From Agrostemma githago (Eukaryota; Streptophyta; Magnoliopsida; Caryophyllales; Caryophyllaceae), in contig OY288246.1 of the NCBI GenBank assembly GCA_958450325.1, positions 40,105,619 through 40,169,618 on the forward strand: 64,000 nucleotides of DNA, read 5' to 3'. The number at the start of each line of letters is the position of its first letter. Position 1 is the stretch's first letter. A model generated the notes under the pieces. The model was not told the DNA's origin. It ran no database searches and saw only the letters and a program-made list of their open reading frames with translations. Positions 12,065 through 22,985 of the stretch are shown here, one piece after another. The position numbers and the translations under genes were made by a program.

Positions 12065-12463
12065 GGATCAATTAGGATGAGCCATTTTAAGAAATGATTG
12101 ACTTTGGATATTTTGAATGTTTTTTGAATTTTGTACTTGGGCGCAAAGTTCTAGAAATGCACTTGGTTGACTTTGTGTGACGGATTCGTCTTTGGCGGGA
12201 TTTTGACCCGGTCGCCAAAAGACGGTTTTTTATTTTTGGTGTCGGTTTTGGCCCAAATTAGTCTTATTTTGCTCGGAATGATCCACTGGGCCTGAATTTG
12301 AGGTTGGTTTTGTGAGATTTGTATCCCGTTAAAAGCCCATGCCGGACATTACAGATTCCGAGCCCATATCCGAGCGCGTTAGAGCATGTTTGCGTCCGAT
12401 CATCATCGGGTGTTTTTTGGAAACTACCATAGACACCTGGCAGTCAAAATGCGGGTGTCTACA

Positions 12464-13874
12464 CTTATTACACGACATGATGCATAAGGAAGTGGAAGTT
12501 TATGTGGACGACATGATCGTCAAGTCCGAAGATCGAGACGGGCATATATCTTCTCTAAGGAAATTCTTCACCCGACTGCGCAAATACAACATGAGACTAA
12601 ACCCTCAAAAGTGCAGTTTCGGGGTAACATCTGGCAAATTACTAGGTCATATCGTTAGCCAACGCGGCATCGAGGTTGATCCAGCTAAAATCAAAGCCAT
12701 TACTGAGATGCGACCTCCTAAAACCGAAAAAGAGATAAGGGGATTTCTCGGGAAAGTCCAGTTCATTAGCCGATTTATTTCAAAACTGACCATGGTATGT
12801 GAACCGATTTTCAAAAAACTGAAGATAGGGGAACGAACATTATGGGATGATAAATGCTAAACGGCTTTTGATAAAGTCAAGGAGATCCTATCTGCTCCGC
12901 CGGTATTGATGCCACCTCAACCCGGCTTACCTTTGTCGTTATACCTAACAACGACCGAGACTGCCATGGGGGCTATGATGGCCCAAACAATCGACTCAGA
13001 AGAACGAACCATTTACTACATCAGCAAAAAATTCTTAGAGTATGAATGCAAATATACCATGCTCGAGAAGACCTGCCTCGCCCTATTTTGGGCCACAAAG
13101 AAACTCCGACACTATATGCTCAGTCATGAGGTACATGTGTTATCCAAAATGGATCCTATCAAATACCTGTTCGAAAAGCCCATCCTCAATGGCAGGATGT
13201 CCAGATGGACTTTGATGTTGGCAGAATTCGACCTCAAATTTGTGCCACTAAAAGCCATTAAAGGACGGGTAGTAGCCGAATTTCTCGCCAATAGTTCCGT
13301 ATCCGAAGAAGGGAACACCGATACTTGGTCCTTCTCAGATGAAGATATATTCCATAATGATACAAAAACATGGGATTTGTATATTGACGGGGCATCCAAT
13401 TTCCGAGGATTCGGAGTTGGCATTCTATTAATAATACCAAGAGGGGAGCATACTCCGCTATCCATTAAACTGGATTTCGACGTGACTAATAACGCAACCG
13501 AATATGAAGCATGCATTCACGGGTTGCAAGCCGCCGTAGATTTAGGAGTCACAACCCTCCGGGTCCACGGTGACTCATCTTTAGTCATCAACCAAGCTCC
13601 CCAAAAATGGAATACTCGGAACGCCAACCTCGTGGCCTATCAGGCGCGAGTAAGGGTTCTCGAAAAACAGTTCCAAAAGGTAGAATACATTTATCTACCC
13701 CGAGAAGAAAATCAATTTGCGGATGCACTATCCAAATTAGTATCCTTATTGAATATCCCGGAGCATCTAACCAGCATGCCGATTTGCGTCAAAAGACGGT
13801 CTGAGCCGGCATACATTCACGCAATTCAAGACATCGAAATAACTGATCCGGAACCTTGGTATCAGGCTGTTTGA
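12464..13874 (+). pseudogene. pol: pol of T5: RT (C-terminal half), RNase H, second RNase H
   Basis: Reverse transcriptase and RNase H part of a Tat-lineage polyprotein. The RT starts in mid-domain at the T4 insertion with HDMMHKEVEVYVDDMIVKS, including the catalytic DD, followed by the connection motif GFLGKVQFISRFI. A TAA at 12858 breaks the frame after DDKC, where related proteins continue TAFDKVKE; CAA to TAA is the likely change. The RT-linked RNase H follows from 12860 (DSEERTIYYISKKF, LALFWATKKLRHYM). From about 13370 there is a second, complete RNase H with LYIDGAS, ATEYEACIHGL, VHGDSSLVINQ and QFADALSKL, giving the D-E-D-D set. This extra RNase H is the hallmark of Tat elements. Confidence 0.92.
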
Positions 13875-15099
13875 ACCTACTTGACAACGAGAGAATATCC
13901 TCCGGGAACTGAAAACCGGGCCAAGAAAGCCCTACGAAGGTTGGCCACCCAATTTATTCGTACGGACGACGGAACAGCTATACAAAAAGACGTCACAGGG
14001 GGCTCTCCTCCTATGCGTCGACAAAATAAAAGCCGAGGAGGTTATGGCCGAAGTGCACGACGGTGAAAATGGTCCGCATATGAACGCCCATATGCTAGTC
14101 CAAAGAATCATGAGGCTCAGATATTACTGGACAGTACGGAAACTGACTGCCAGTTATATGTCAAACACTGTTATAGCTGTCAGATTTTCGCCAACGTGCA
14201 ACATATGTTGTCATCCTTATTATACACCATGACATCACCATGGCCATTTTCGACTTGGGGGATCGATATAATTGGGAAACTAAACCCTTCCGGGACCGGA
14301 GGACACTGTTTCATCTTAGTGGCTATAGACTATTTCACCAAATGGGTCAATCATACCGAATCTTGAATGCCAAACATGTTGCTAAGTTCATCCAAAACAA
14401 GATTATATGCCGGTACGGGATCCCTCACGAGTTCATCAGTGATCACGAGACGCATTTCCAGGCTGAAACCGCTACTTTGCTAGCCAAATATAAAATCCAA
14501 AGGCATACATCTTCGCCTTACCGTCCCCAAACAAATGGAGCGGTAGAGGCAGCTAATAAAACAATTATCACCATACTTAAAAAGATGGCTGAAAATTATC
14601 GGGACTGGCCCGACAAAATACCTTTTGCCCTATGGGGGTACCGAACGTCAATCCGCACCGCAACCAGGGCAACTCCATATTATTTGACGTACGGAATGGA
14701 AGCAGTTCAGCCAGCCGAATTAGAAGTATCGTCTCTCAGGATTTTACTAGAAAGCCAAGTGCCTGAAGCGGATTCGGTCCGAGCTCGATACGGCTCGTTA
14801 GTTCTTTGGACGAACGACGGTCCCGGGCCCTCAACAATATCCAAATATACCAAAAAATGATACAACGGGCCTTCAACAAAAGAGTTAGGCCTAGAAATAT
14901 CAAAGAAGGGGATTTGGTTCTCAAATCCGTCCGGGCATTACTACCAGTTGACCCAAGAGGAAAATTCAAACCCAATTGAGCCGGGTCGTATCAAGTAAAG
15001 AAGATTTTATCAGGAGAAGCAGTGATGCTGACGGACCTGGACGGGAACGAATTTGTCAACCCGACCAACTTGGACCAACTGAAGCGCTACTACCCCTAA
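13875..15099 (+). pseudogene. pol: Integrase of T5, frameshifted
   Basis: Integrase of the same polyprotein in several frames. The zinc-finger region is recognisable from about 14040 (HDGENGPHMNAHMLVQR with RYYW, then HCYSCQIFAN in another frame). Catalytic residues appear as D in WGIDIIG (about 14258), D in FISDHETHF (about 14440) and E in NGAVEAANK (about 14540). The C-terminal part reaches NPTNLDQLKRYYP and a stop at about 15099. At least three frameshifts separate these pieces, so no active enzyme is made. Confidence 0.88.
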
Positions 15100-15498
15100 A
15101 CATTATCTCAATGTCGTTTGCAAAAAGTTTATAAAATTTGTTTTTTTTATAAATGAGTTTTCAAAATTATAAGCAAGTCAATAAGTTAGGATTATTTATT
15201 CTACTGTCGCACGCACCTCGAACTAATAGTCAAGGTGTATTTCGAAATTGCAAAAAAATCTCGCCTGAACTACGTTTGGTTTGATTCCACTGATTGTGGA
15301 TATGTAGGCAGCCCCTCAAAAGGGTACAAACTGCAATAACGAAAAAGACATAAACGGTATTCACTAATATGTCTTTTATTATCAAAAACCCGATAAATTC
15401 GGGAATTTCAAAATTACATCACACAAAAAAAACAACAAAAAAAGAACACCACAAAAATAAAAGTAATATTTAAATAATAAAATTAAGGAGACAGATAT
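15100..15498 (+). other. 3' non-coding segment of T5
   Basis: Holds the block GTTTGATTCCACT...ATATGTAGGCAGCCCCTCAAA (15278-15322), which recurs in T3 at about 33391-33438 and so is a conserved feature of the family. Otherwise AT-rich. Confidence 0.6.
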
Positions 15499-17280
15499 TT
15501 AGGGCATCTTGCCCTTCCCTTTGTCTTTTAGGTCGCGCGGAGCCCGATGTCGCCGGGGCGGGGGCAAGTGTTCCCCAATCACGAGAGGAACATCCTTTGC
15601 TCGAACTTGTTTCTTCGACATTGGGTCTTCTGCTTTTGTAACCAGTCCAAGTCGAGCCTTTACGTGCTTCGGTAGCTTGTCCCGAGAACCAAGTCGGTCC
15701 TGGACTAATAGTCGGCGCCCAAGTCTCCTCTCAAAGTCTGTCTGGAGGCTCACTTCCCCCCGAGCACCTCTAGCACTAGACCCTTCAACTCGAGTCTTAG
15801 TCTTTCCCCTCTGACCTGACAATAGATGAACCAGGGTAGCCGGAGTGTCTCCTTCGTCGAAGAAGCCTCTATTATCTTTAGCCTGCTCTCGTCGAAACAG
15901 GTCAAAAGCTTCATCAACCTTCAAAGCAGCACGGGCCTTGGCAGAATCTGCCTTCGTCCATTTCATATAAGAGTCTGATACCCAAATTGAGTGAAGAGAC
16001 TCGGGAATAGGCCACGTAAACCGGGTGTACCATCGCTGCATTCAGGTATCGCACATTACATCTGTCAGCTGGGTCGGATCACTAACGACCACTTCATTCT
16101 CTGGGATCCTCTGGGACCAACCATACTGCCTAAGTATGCGGTCGGGGTAAAGGTGAACTGTCTACCTGAAAGACAAAATCACCTGATAATGAGCCTTATC
16201 CCTCGATGCTAAACCTGTCCAAACATAAATAGGCCACCATGGCACCACCCATCGGATTAGTGGACCGCTATGAAAAGACAACTCTTCGTCCCAGTATTTC
16301 TGATTGATGTGGCGAGAAAAGTCAATGGTCCGTCTCCTTGTGATCACCTGGTTAGGTCGGTATCGACTTGGGTCAAGGGGAGGGTCTATGATCGATAGCC
16401 TCTCAAAAAGCCAAACCTGAAAAAGAAACAAAATTATAAGTTCTTGAGGCAAAGTTGACGTCCGCCTAAGGGCACTCGAGCTCGGGATCACTTGATCGAG
16501 TGGCACCCCTGAAATCGGACAGCGGATTTTCAACGAAGGCACTCAATCGAGTGCCAGGGTGACTCGATCTAGTGTCCACTGTAGCAGAATATCGCGGAAA
16601 AAATAATCGAAAAAAATCGAAAACAATCGAAAAAAAGAAAAAGAAAAAAATCAAAGTGATATACCTGCAGTAAACGGTGCTCCCAGTCATACGAACCGAC
16701 GAATCCCTTTTGCGATTATCCAAACCCTGGATAATTTCCCCAGTAATCAGCCATGCCGGACTGTGCTCCGTCTCCATCAGGTCAACAATAGTGAAAAGTC
16801 GAACGTTTCCCATACACGACAACAAATCCATGTGACCTTCGAAAGCATAAACATGGAGCATACAGAAAGCAAAAGCCCTACGGCTGTGGGCCAGCCTGAC
16901 CCGGACATCATGCGGGTTCATAAATTTCTCGGCCAAGTCAAACGAAGAGATATTACCCTCTTCTGTCATATGGGATACTTCCATGTGAGAAAGTCCTAAA
17001 AATTCCCGCAGTTTCCTCCTAGAATCATGAACTGAAAATGGGACAGCAGGACGGAGTAAAGGGCCACAGCAGCAATTTCCTCGGATATAGGACAAATTTT
17101 GCCCCGAGGAAGGGCAAAAACATGATATGTGTCGTCCCAATAGGACAAACAAGCATCAAGAAAATAATGATCCACCTGCATCTGACGGATCGTGAACAGC
17201 TGAGAAATACCCGTCTGATTTAGGGCTATCTTATCCACGTCTCTGAAGCGTCGGGACCATTCTTGCAACATCACGGTCAA
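15499..17280 (-). pseudogene. Antisense additional ORF of T5 (plant-mobile-domain-like)
   Basis: Minus-strand coding remnant between integrase and 3' LTR. Reading from 17280: residues like LQEWSRRFRDVDKIAL and GKICPISEEIAAVAL, a shift near 17060, then FLGLSHMEVSHMTEEGNISS, a Leu/Phe/Tyr-rich stretch and WLITGEIIQGLDNRKR to about 16690; further degraded pieces follow, and a basic, charged last piece at 16041-15499 ends KDKGKGKMP. The overall pattern, with the EICP..EE motif, resembles proteins related to the plant mobile domain. Antisense extra ORFs at this place are known from several Tat elements. A Lys-rich/Phe-rich stretch around 16600-16640 is probably an intron or decayed DNA. The function is unknown. 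Confidence 0.6.
16474..16573. repeat. Degenerate ACTCGATCGAGT cluster in T5 3' region
   Basis: Variants at 16474, 16490, 16541 and 16562, several with one or two mismatches; the last pair is 21 bp apart. This cluster is outside the LTR, inside the antisense ORF region. Confidence 0.6.
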
Positions 17281-17941
17281 ACGTTAAGTACCCATGACTA
17301 GACTTCTTGAAAAGGATGAGAGTTCTCTTTTTAGGAAGGAAGGAGTTGTGAGGAGTGCAGAAAAACTAAGACAGGGGATGTGAATTTATAATACCAAGCC
17401 CTGACAATCCTCCTACCATTATGATTCCTAATCTAAGTGGGCTTAGGTATACAGGCCCAATCTCAGACTCCTTATGGCAGCACAGGAATTAGTTATCCCG
17501 AGCATTCCTAATTTTGTAAGGAGTCAAAGTTTTCAAAAAATGTCAAAGCCATTCAAAAATTCAAAATTTTTATTCCCCAGCGCGAGTCGTGTCTTACCTA
17601 AATGTTACATGCAAAATTCTATGTAACTGTACACAGGTACACTCAAGGCTTCTGAAGCAAGCCCGCGCAACTCACATATCTCCCTAGCGGAAAGCCTGAG
17701 GCGACATTTTTCCCGAAACAGCACGGGATGGGCCTACATACAGGCACACCCGGGACTCCTAAAGCAAACTCGACTCCCCACGGAGCTATCAACATCAACT
17801 CAGGTATGATTTCTATCTTATGGCTGGCGAGCCCTTCACGCGAGTCTAATGGACTATAAACGACCCGACCGGAAGTCTGCCAGGTCATCCTCGATTGGCC
17901 TGGTAGCTACTCTGGCTTTTGCCTTGTCCAAGCCTCAGTCA

Positions 17942-17953
17942 GAGTGGGGGCTC
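17942..17953 (+). promoter_or_regulatory. Polypurine tract of T5
   Basis: GAGTGGGGGCTC directly before the LTR start TGTAGACACC. The identical tract is at 34475-34486 in T3. Confidence 0.85.
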
Positions 17954-19140
17954 TGTAGACACCCACATTTGGCTGCTAGGTGTCTATAGCAGTTTCTAAA
18001 AAACACCCGATGATGATTGGACACGAACGTGCTTTTACGCGATCAAATATAAGCTCAAAATCATTAGTACTTGGCTTGGGCTTTTTACGGAGTACAAATC
18101 TCACAAAACCAACCTTAAATTCAGGCCCAGCGGATCGTTTCCAATCAAATAAGACTAATTTGGGTCAAAACCGACACCGAAAATAAAACCGTCTTTTAAC
18201 AACAGGGTCAAACCCCGGTCAAAGCCGTTTTCGAGACACAAATCAGCCATGCGAACTTCGAGAGTTCAACTCGAAGTCAAAAACTCCGAAATATCTTGTC
18301 CGCCTGACCCACTCGATCGAGTGTCAGCTCACTCGATTGAGTGGGCCTTCAAAAGACCCGTTGTTTGCCATTTAATGGGCCACTCGATCGAGTCCATAGG
18401 GGCACTCGATCGAGTGACCCTAGATCAGGGGTTTGGGAATTTCTTATAAATACCTCCCTTTACAACACAATTTTCAAAATAATTTCAGCCATCATATGCA
18501 CAACTTTTCAATCCTACAACTTTGCCATACAATCTTTCTCCTACCTTAAACCACCATAACTCCTTACATCATCTCGACGCTCCCTTGCCTAACCCACAAC
18601 TAGACGAGCCCTATTCCGAGAAGACAAATCATGTAGGTTGAGGGTGCAAATTCAATCCCGACTTCTTTCTTTTCTCTCTTCCCTTCTCTCGTCCCTCTCG
18701 TCTCTCTCGTCCGTCCGTCTTTTTTTCTTCGTCGTCATTGTTTTTTTATTCTTTCGTTTCTAATATTGTTATTATCGTTATCATCTAATCAACGTTAAAA
18801 CATCACGCATACATCGATTTATAAAAGCAATTTCGTATCGAGTATATCTAAAGATAAATCTCGTTTTAAGATCCTCCTAATCCCTTTACGAGTCGTAACA
18901 GAGGTGACACCCTTTCGAGGAGCGCCGCCCTAAACACTCAAGGGCCCAGTGCGATCGCGGAAATTTATCGTTAGGTGTACTAGATCTCGTTTTTAAGGTT
19001 AGAACGAAACTTGTTGATGCAAATCGAACATCACATAATCCGCAAGGATTAGTTACGATGTCGTGACGCGGAGGGAATCGACTTTCGCTCTAATCAAACA
19101 AATAAAATGTAATTCTAAAGATGCGATACTGTGGAAATGA
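17954..19140 (+). repeat. 3' LTR of T5, truncated
   Basis: Starts TGTAGACACCC. TATA box TATAAATA at 18445-18452. U3 palindromes at 18311, 18331 (one mismatch), 18382 and 18403. The block CATGTAGGTTGAGGGTG is at about 18630. The last 1.3 kb expected from T4 are missing; the sequence turns into an inverted LTR start at 19168. Confidence 0.8.
18311..18414. repeat. U3 ACTCGATCGAGT pairs of T5 LTR
   Basis: Pairs 18311/18331 and 18382/18403, spaced 20 and 21 bp; the last ends 30 bp before the TATA box. Confidence 0.88.
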
Positions 19141-19167
19141 CATAGTTACCCGATCATCATTTTGAGC

Positions 19168-19312
19168 TTTGTACTCCGTAAAAAGCCCAAGCCAAATACT
19201 AATGATTTTGAGCTCATATTCGAGCGCGTTAAAGCACGTTCGTGTCCGATCATCATCGGGTGTTTTTTGGAAACTGCTATAGACACCTAGCAGCCAAATG
19301 TGGGTGTCTACA
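19168..19312 (-). repeat. Inverted 145-bp copy of a Tat LTR start
   Basis: Reverse complement matches 17954-18098 over exactly 145 bp without gaps and with about 7 mismatches by eye. Together the arms make 17954-19312 a 1.36-kb unit with terminal inverted repeats. Confidence 0.85.
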
Positions 19313-19435
19313 GTATGCTGTTAATTTTGGAGTGTGGTTTGAGTGAGCTTTGAGCTTACATAAGGGCATTATATAAGCTGGAGCCATTATATGCAGGTGT
19401 AGGAGCAGAAAATGAACGGTCATTCAATAAGGAGG
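19313..19435. other. Left flank of the CACTA element
   Basis: About 120 bp of unclassified DNA, contiguous with 43497 onward before the CACTA insertion. No gene seen. Confidence 0.5.
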
Positions 19436-19449
19436 CACTACAAGAAAAA

Positions 19450-19735
19450 TAGTCTCGGGCGTCCGCCTGGTGGGCGTCCGCCTGGTGGGCGTCCTGTGCA
19501 TATGGACGCCTACATGGCGTCTGAAAAAACAAACGGGCGTCCACAGTCAGACGCCAAACTTGGCGTCCGACTGAGCTGGGGAAGGAAGAAATTCAGCCTA
19601 ACGGGCGTCCACAATTGGACGCATATCCACTAAATGGCGTCCACTGTCAGACGCCATTTAGTGGATATGGCGTCCACAGTCGGACGCCAGTTTGGCTGGA
19701 TGTGGCGTCCGATAGTGGACGCCCGTCCGCCTGAC
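19450..19735. repeat. Left subterminal repeats of CACTA
   Basis: About twelve copies of GGCGTCC, many in inverted pairs such as GGCGTCCACTGTCAGACGCC. In En/Spm such subterminal motifs bind the element-encoded TNPA protein; here that role is inferred. Confidence 0.85.
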
Positions 19736-20635
19736 TCGTATCAAATACCCGCCCACCCCCCTCTCCCCTTTCACTCTCTAAAAAAAATCACTCTCTAAAC
19801 CCTCTCTACTCCCTCGCCGACCCCAATCTCCCTTCCTTTCCTCCATTTTTCATACTTTTTCTTAATTTTTGGTATGTTTTCTTACTTTACTTAATTCTTA
19901 TTCATTATAATTCGTTCTTATTTTTTATTGTTATTGTTATTTATTGGTAGTTTGGTAGTTAATAATGTTTAGGTCTAAATTTCGATAAGGCTGATTAGTT
20001 TAGCCCAAATACGATTAGGTAGATTAGTTTCGCCTATCACAATTTTGATTAGGGTTTGATGAATTTGCTTGAATTGAGCTAGAACGACCTCTAGGGCCTT
20101 CCGTGAGGTTTTGTGTGACTTAGGACGGACCAAAAGGTGTCGTAATAATGCCGGATTTTCCCGAAACCACTTTTATCCTGATCGGGGTTGTAAATAGGTG
20201 TTAGCGGTGCTTTCGGAATTTTGATATCTGCATCCAAAAATTTGACCTTTTTTGACCTGTTTAAGCTGTTTCTGTGTGACCTAAGCCATGAATTGTTGTG
20301 TTTTGTTCGGTTGAATTGGGATTACATTGATAAATTAGCTAGGATTTTTGTAAATTGGGATTAAATTGTGATTACATTTGTGATTAAATTCGGTGACTAA
20401 TTTTTGTAAGGTCAATTAAAAATTAATAAGACATTTGCAAATTAAAAATTGGGTTTACTTTGACGTATTAGTGATTAAATTGAGGAGACTAAGTTATGGA
20501 AATTAAGTTAGAGAAATTAAGTTTAAGTTAAACGGTGATTAAATTTTCGTTTAGTAAGTTCTAAATTAAGTTAGGGAAATTAAACTTTAATTTGTTATAT
20601 ATATTTTTTGAACATAGAAAATGAAGAGAATTGAA
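19736..20635 (+). other. 5' untranslated region of CACTA
   Basis: AT-rich DNA between the subterminal repeats and the TNP2 remnant, with CT-rich tracts at 19755-19860. No coding signal. Confidence 0.55.
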
Positions 20636-20868
20636 CGGAAATGGATGTATTAGGGAAGACTTGATAAGAAGAGACATCCCACCGTCGAATTTTTGAGGGG
20701 TGTTGAATCATTTGTCGAGGTGGCTAAAAAGTCAGTAGGTTATGCATCGAGGAGGTAAGTTAGGTGTCCGTGTACTAAATGCAAGAACCTAAAATTTTTT
20801 GAGGTCCTTGTAGTTAAGGAACATGTCATCTATAGTGGTTTTTCACCCCATTATTATAATTGGATTTC

Positions 20869-20873
20869 TCATG
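20869..20873. repeat. Target-site duplication of T3
   Basis: TCATG here and at 36988-36992. It lies inside the TNP2 coding sequence. Confidence 0.93.
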
Positions 20874-22985
20874 TGTAGACACCCACATTTTGACCGCCAG
20901 GTGTCTATAGCAGTTTCCAAAAAATACCCGATGATGATCGGACGCAAACGTGTTTCTACGCGCTCGGATATGGGCTCGAAACCATTAGTTTTCGACTTGG
21001 GCTTTTTACGGGGTACAAATCTCACAAAACTGACCTCAAACTCAAGTCCAGCGGGTCGTTTCCAATCAAATAAGACTAATTTGGGTCAAAACCGACACCG
21101 GAAATAAAACCGACTTTTAGCGACCGGGTCAAGTCATTTCCGAGAGCAAACCCGCGGTCCTCTTTCAGGCGAGCCATCGGATCAAGTCCATCAGGGCATT
21201 AAACAATAGACAACAAGGGGGAGCAATTGCCTATATATACACTCTCTTACATGCAATTGAAACAGGAACTTTTCTTGACAACAGATCAACTTTTACACAT
21301 CTTTTTACAACCCTAATCCACCCTCTACAACCCTAATCTCTGCCCATCACAACTCATCATCTTCAACCTTAAACCCTAGCATATAAGAACCCTAAACCAC
21401 CATAACTTAACCTACATTGACCTCGATACTCCCGTGCTAAAGCCACAACTAGCGAGTTCTATCCGAGACAAGAAACATGTAGGTTGAGGGTACAATAATC
21501 CCGTTCTCTTTATCTCGTCTTCCTCTCGTCCTCTTCGTCTTTTTTTGCGTTTTTTATTGTTTATAATATCGATAATATTAATAGTACAAGATATTAAAAT
21601 ACTTGTGGATTCGTGTCGAGTGCGAATGATGACGGGATAAGGAAATCCGAATATACAAGGATGTTTCATCCGATGTTGCCGGTCGCTTATCCCGACACCC
21701 CTAGCACTAGATTGTTGAAGCAAGTCAACGTAAACAATAGTTTTTTTTTAATTTTGTTTGTGTCGTCGTTCATCGCATATTTCATCGATTTCAAAATTAT
21801 TTTTGAATCAGACATTCTTTTTTAGTTAAGGTCAAAACCCGTTGACGCGGATCCGACATCACACAATCCGTAAGGATTTATACGATGTCGGGATGCGGAG
21901 GGAATCAAGTCGAGTCTTTTTAATACAAAGCGTCAATCTATTAGATTCGATACCAACTCAATAAATGGATGTTGAATTTAAATGACTTAGTCAATTAATT
22001 TAACTAATACGATTTTCGTTGATGCTAAAATAGTTGTCACATAATTCGATAGAATTAATTACGACACTATAAACGCGGAGATAATCTATATCGTTTTAGT
22101 TTAATTTAAAACGACTTACAAATTTATTTTCTAGATTTCGCTCTAAATATTCGATATCGATTCAATAATCAAATATCGGATACGACGAGTATCCAAATCC
22201 GAATCGAGCATAAATCATACAATATTTCTGCACGATTCAATAAAAATCATCATTCCAAGGATGCGATACCGACTCCATAGTCGAATATCAAATCTAACGG
22301 AATTAATCGAAAAAGCCAAAACAGACCTCCATGGGAGTCGCGCGGATATCATGCGAGTCGTGCGGGTGTCATGCGAGTCGCGCGGATCTCATGCGATTTG
22401 CGCACCTGTGCAAGTCGCGCGAAGTTCATACAAGTCGCGCGATTGCCTGGAAATTGCGACCCAAAAGGATCTTTTTTAGTTCAATTTTAAAACGACTTAT
22501 AACATCTTTTCTATACTCGCTCCTAATATTTGATATTGATTCCATAATCAAATATCGAATATCACGAGCCTCGAAATTTTAAAGTCGAGTATAAATCATA
22601 CCATATTTTTACACGACTTAGCAAAATTATTGATTTTCCAAAATCATGCATCATGTTTAAATTATCCTATAGCATTCTATATTTTCGCAAACCGTTATTA
22701 TCGTTATACCATTACTAACTTGTTTGTTTCCATCTTTGTCGGTTTTATTTTCCGTTATTTATTTTATTGTACTAAAATAAATCTCGCATGCTAAATACAA
22801 CTTTGACGTTAAATTTAGATGCATTAAATCGACCTAGCAACTCATTCAATTATTCACATGTTTAGGCAAAATATTTTTTGCATAACATTTTCATCGTTCT
22901 ACTAACACGCGTATTAAAACTTCATTCGATATCTTAGTAGAGCCCGCTAATGTGCGGGCGGGGTTGGTTGTTTTTTTTGAACTTC
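20874..22985 (+). repeat. 5' LTR of T3, part 1
   Basis: LTR start to the N2 insertion point. TATA box at about 21230 (CTATATATACAC). Contains CATGTAGGTTGAGGGT at 21475 and an array of GAGTCGCGCGG motifs (22336-22441) in place of the inner ACTCGATCGAGT cluster of relatives. The remainder of the LTR is 30215-30551. Confidence 0.93.
22336..22441. repeat. TCGCGCGA-type array in T3 5' LTR
   Basis: Repeats of (G)AGTCGCGCGG with CATGC linkers at steps of about 20 bp, starting 22336, 22356 and 22376, then more degenerate copies. The 3' LTR copy is 35958-36107, with two extra repeat units. Confidence 0.85.

Larger units (their letters stand above)
1..12463 (-). mobile_element. Tat-type Ty3/gypsy element T4 (5' part, interrupted by N1)
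   Basis: Minus-strand LTR retrotransposon. Its 5' LTR is at 9822-12463; the PBS, leader and gag follow leftwards and the rest lies beyond base 1. Element N1 (1938-9809) interrupts it inside the PBS. T4 itself is inserted in the RT of T5: bases after 12463 read directly as RT codons ending in YVDDM. The expected 5-bp TSD on this side is CTTAT (12464-12468); the partner is outside the window. The lineage call rests on the LTR ends (TGTAGACACC...GTCCACA), shared with T5, whose pol has the Tat-specific second RNase H. Confidence 0.85.
9822..12463 (-). repeat. 5' LTR of T4 (2642 bp)
   Basis: Minus-strand LTR from TGTAGACACC at 12463 to GTCCACA at 9822. TATA box TATAAATA at 11934-11927. It carries two palindrome clusters of two pairs each: 11958/11981 and 12031/12053 (5' of the TATA box) and 10907/10929 and 10980/11002 (inner). 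Several minus- and plus-strand ORFs inside are incidental. Confidence 0.92.
12464..19312 (+). mobile_element. Tat-type Ty3/gypsy element T5 (3' part)
   Basis: Plus-strand element from mid-RT through RNase H, second RNase H, integrase, an antisense ORF, a PPT and a 3' LTR start. Its 5' half lies left of the window, beyond T4. The 3' LTR is abnormal: about 1.2 kb of normal order, then an inverted copy of the first 145 bp. The true right border is therefore uncertain. Confidence 0.82.

Noticed and set aside
13124..13516. Minus-strand ORF opposite the RNase H
   Set aside because: Antisense shadow of a well-supported pol frame.
17954..19312. A DNA transposon with 145-bp terminal inverted repeats
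   Set aside because: The left arm is contiguous with the T5 polypurine tract, so it is an LTR; no TSD frames the unit. Kept as a finding about an aberrant LTR instead.
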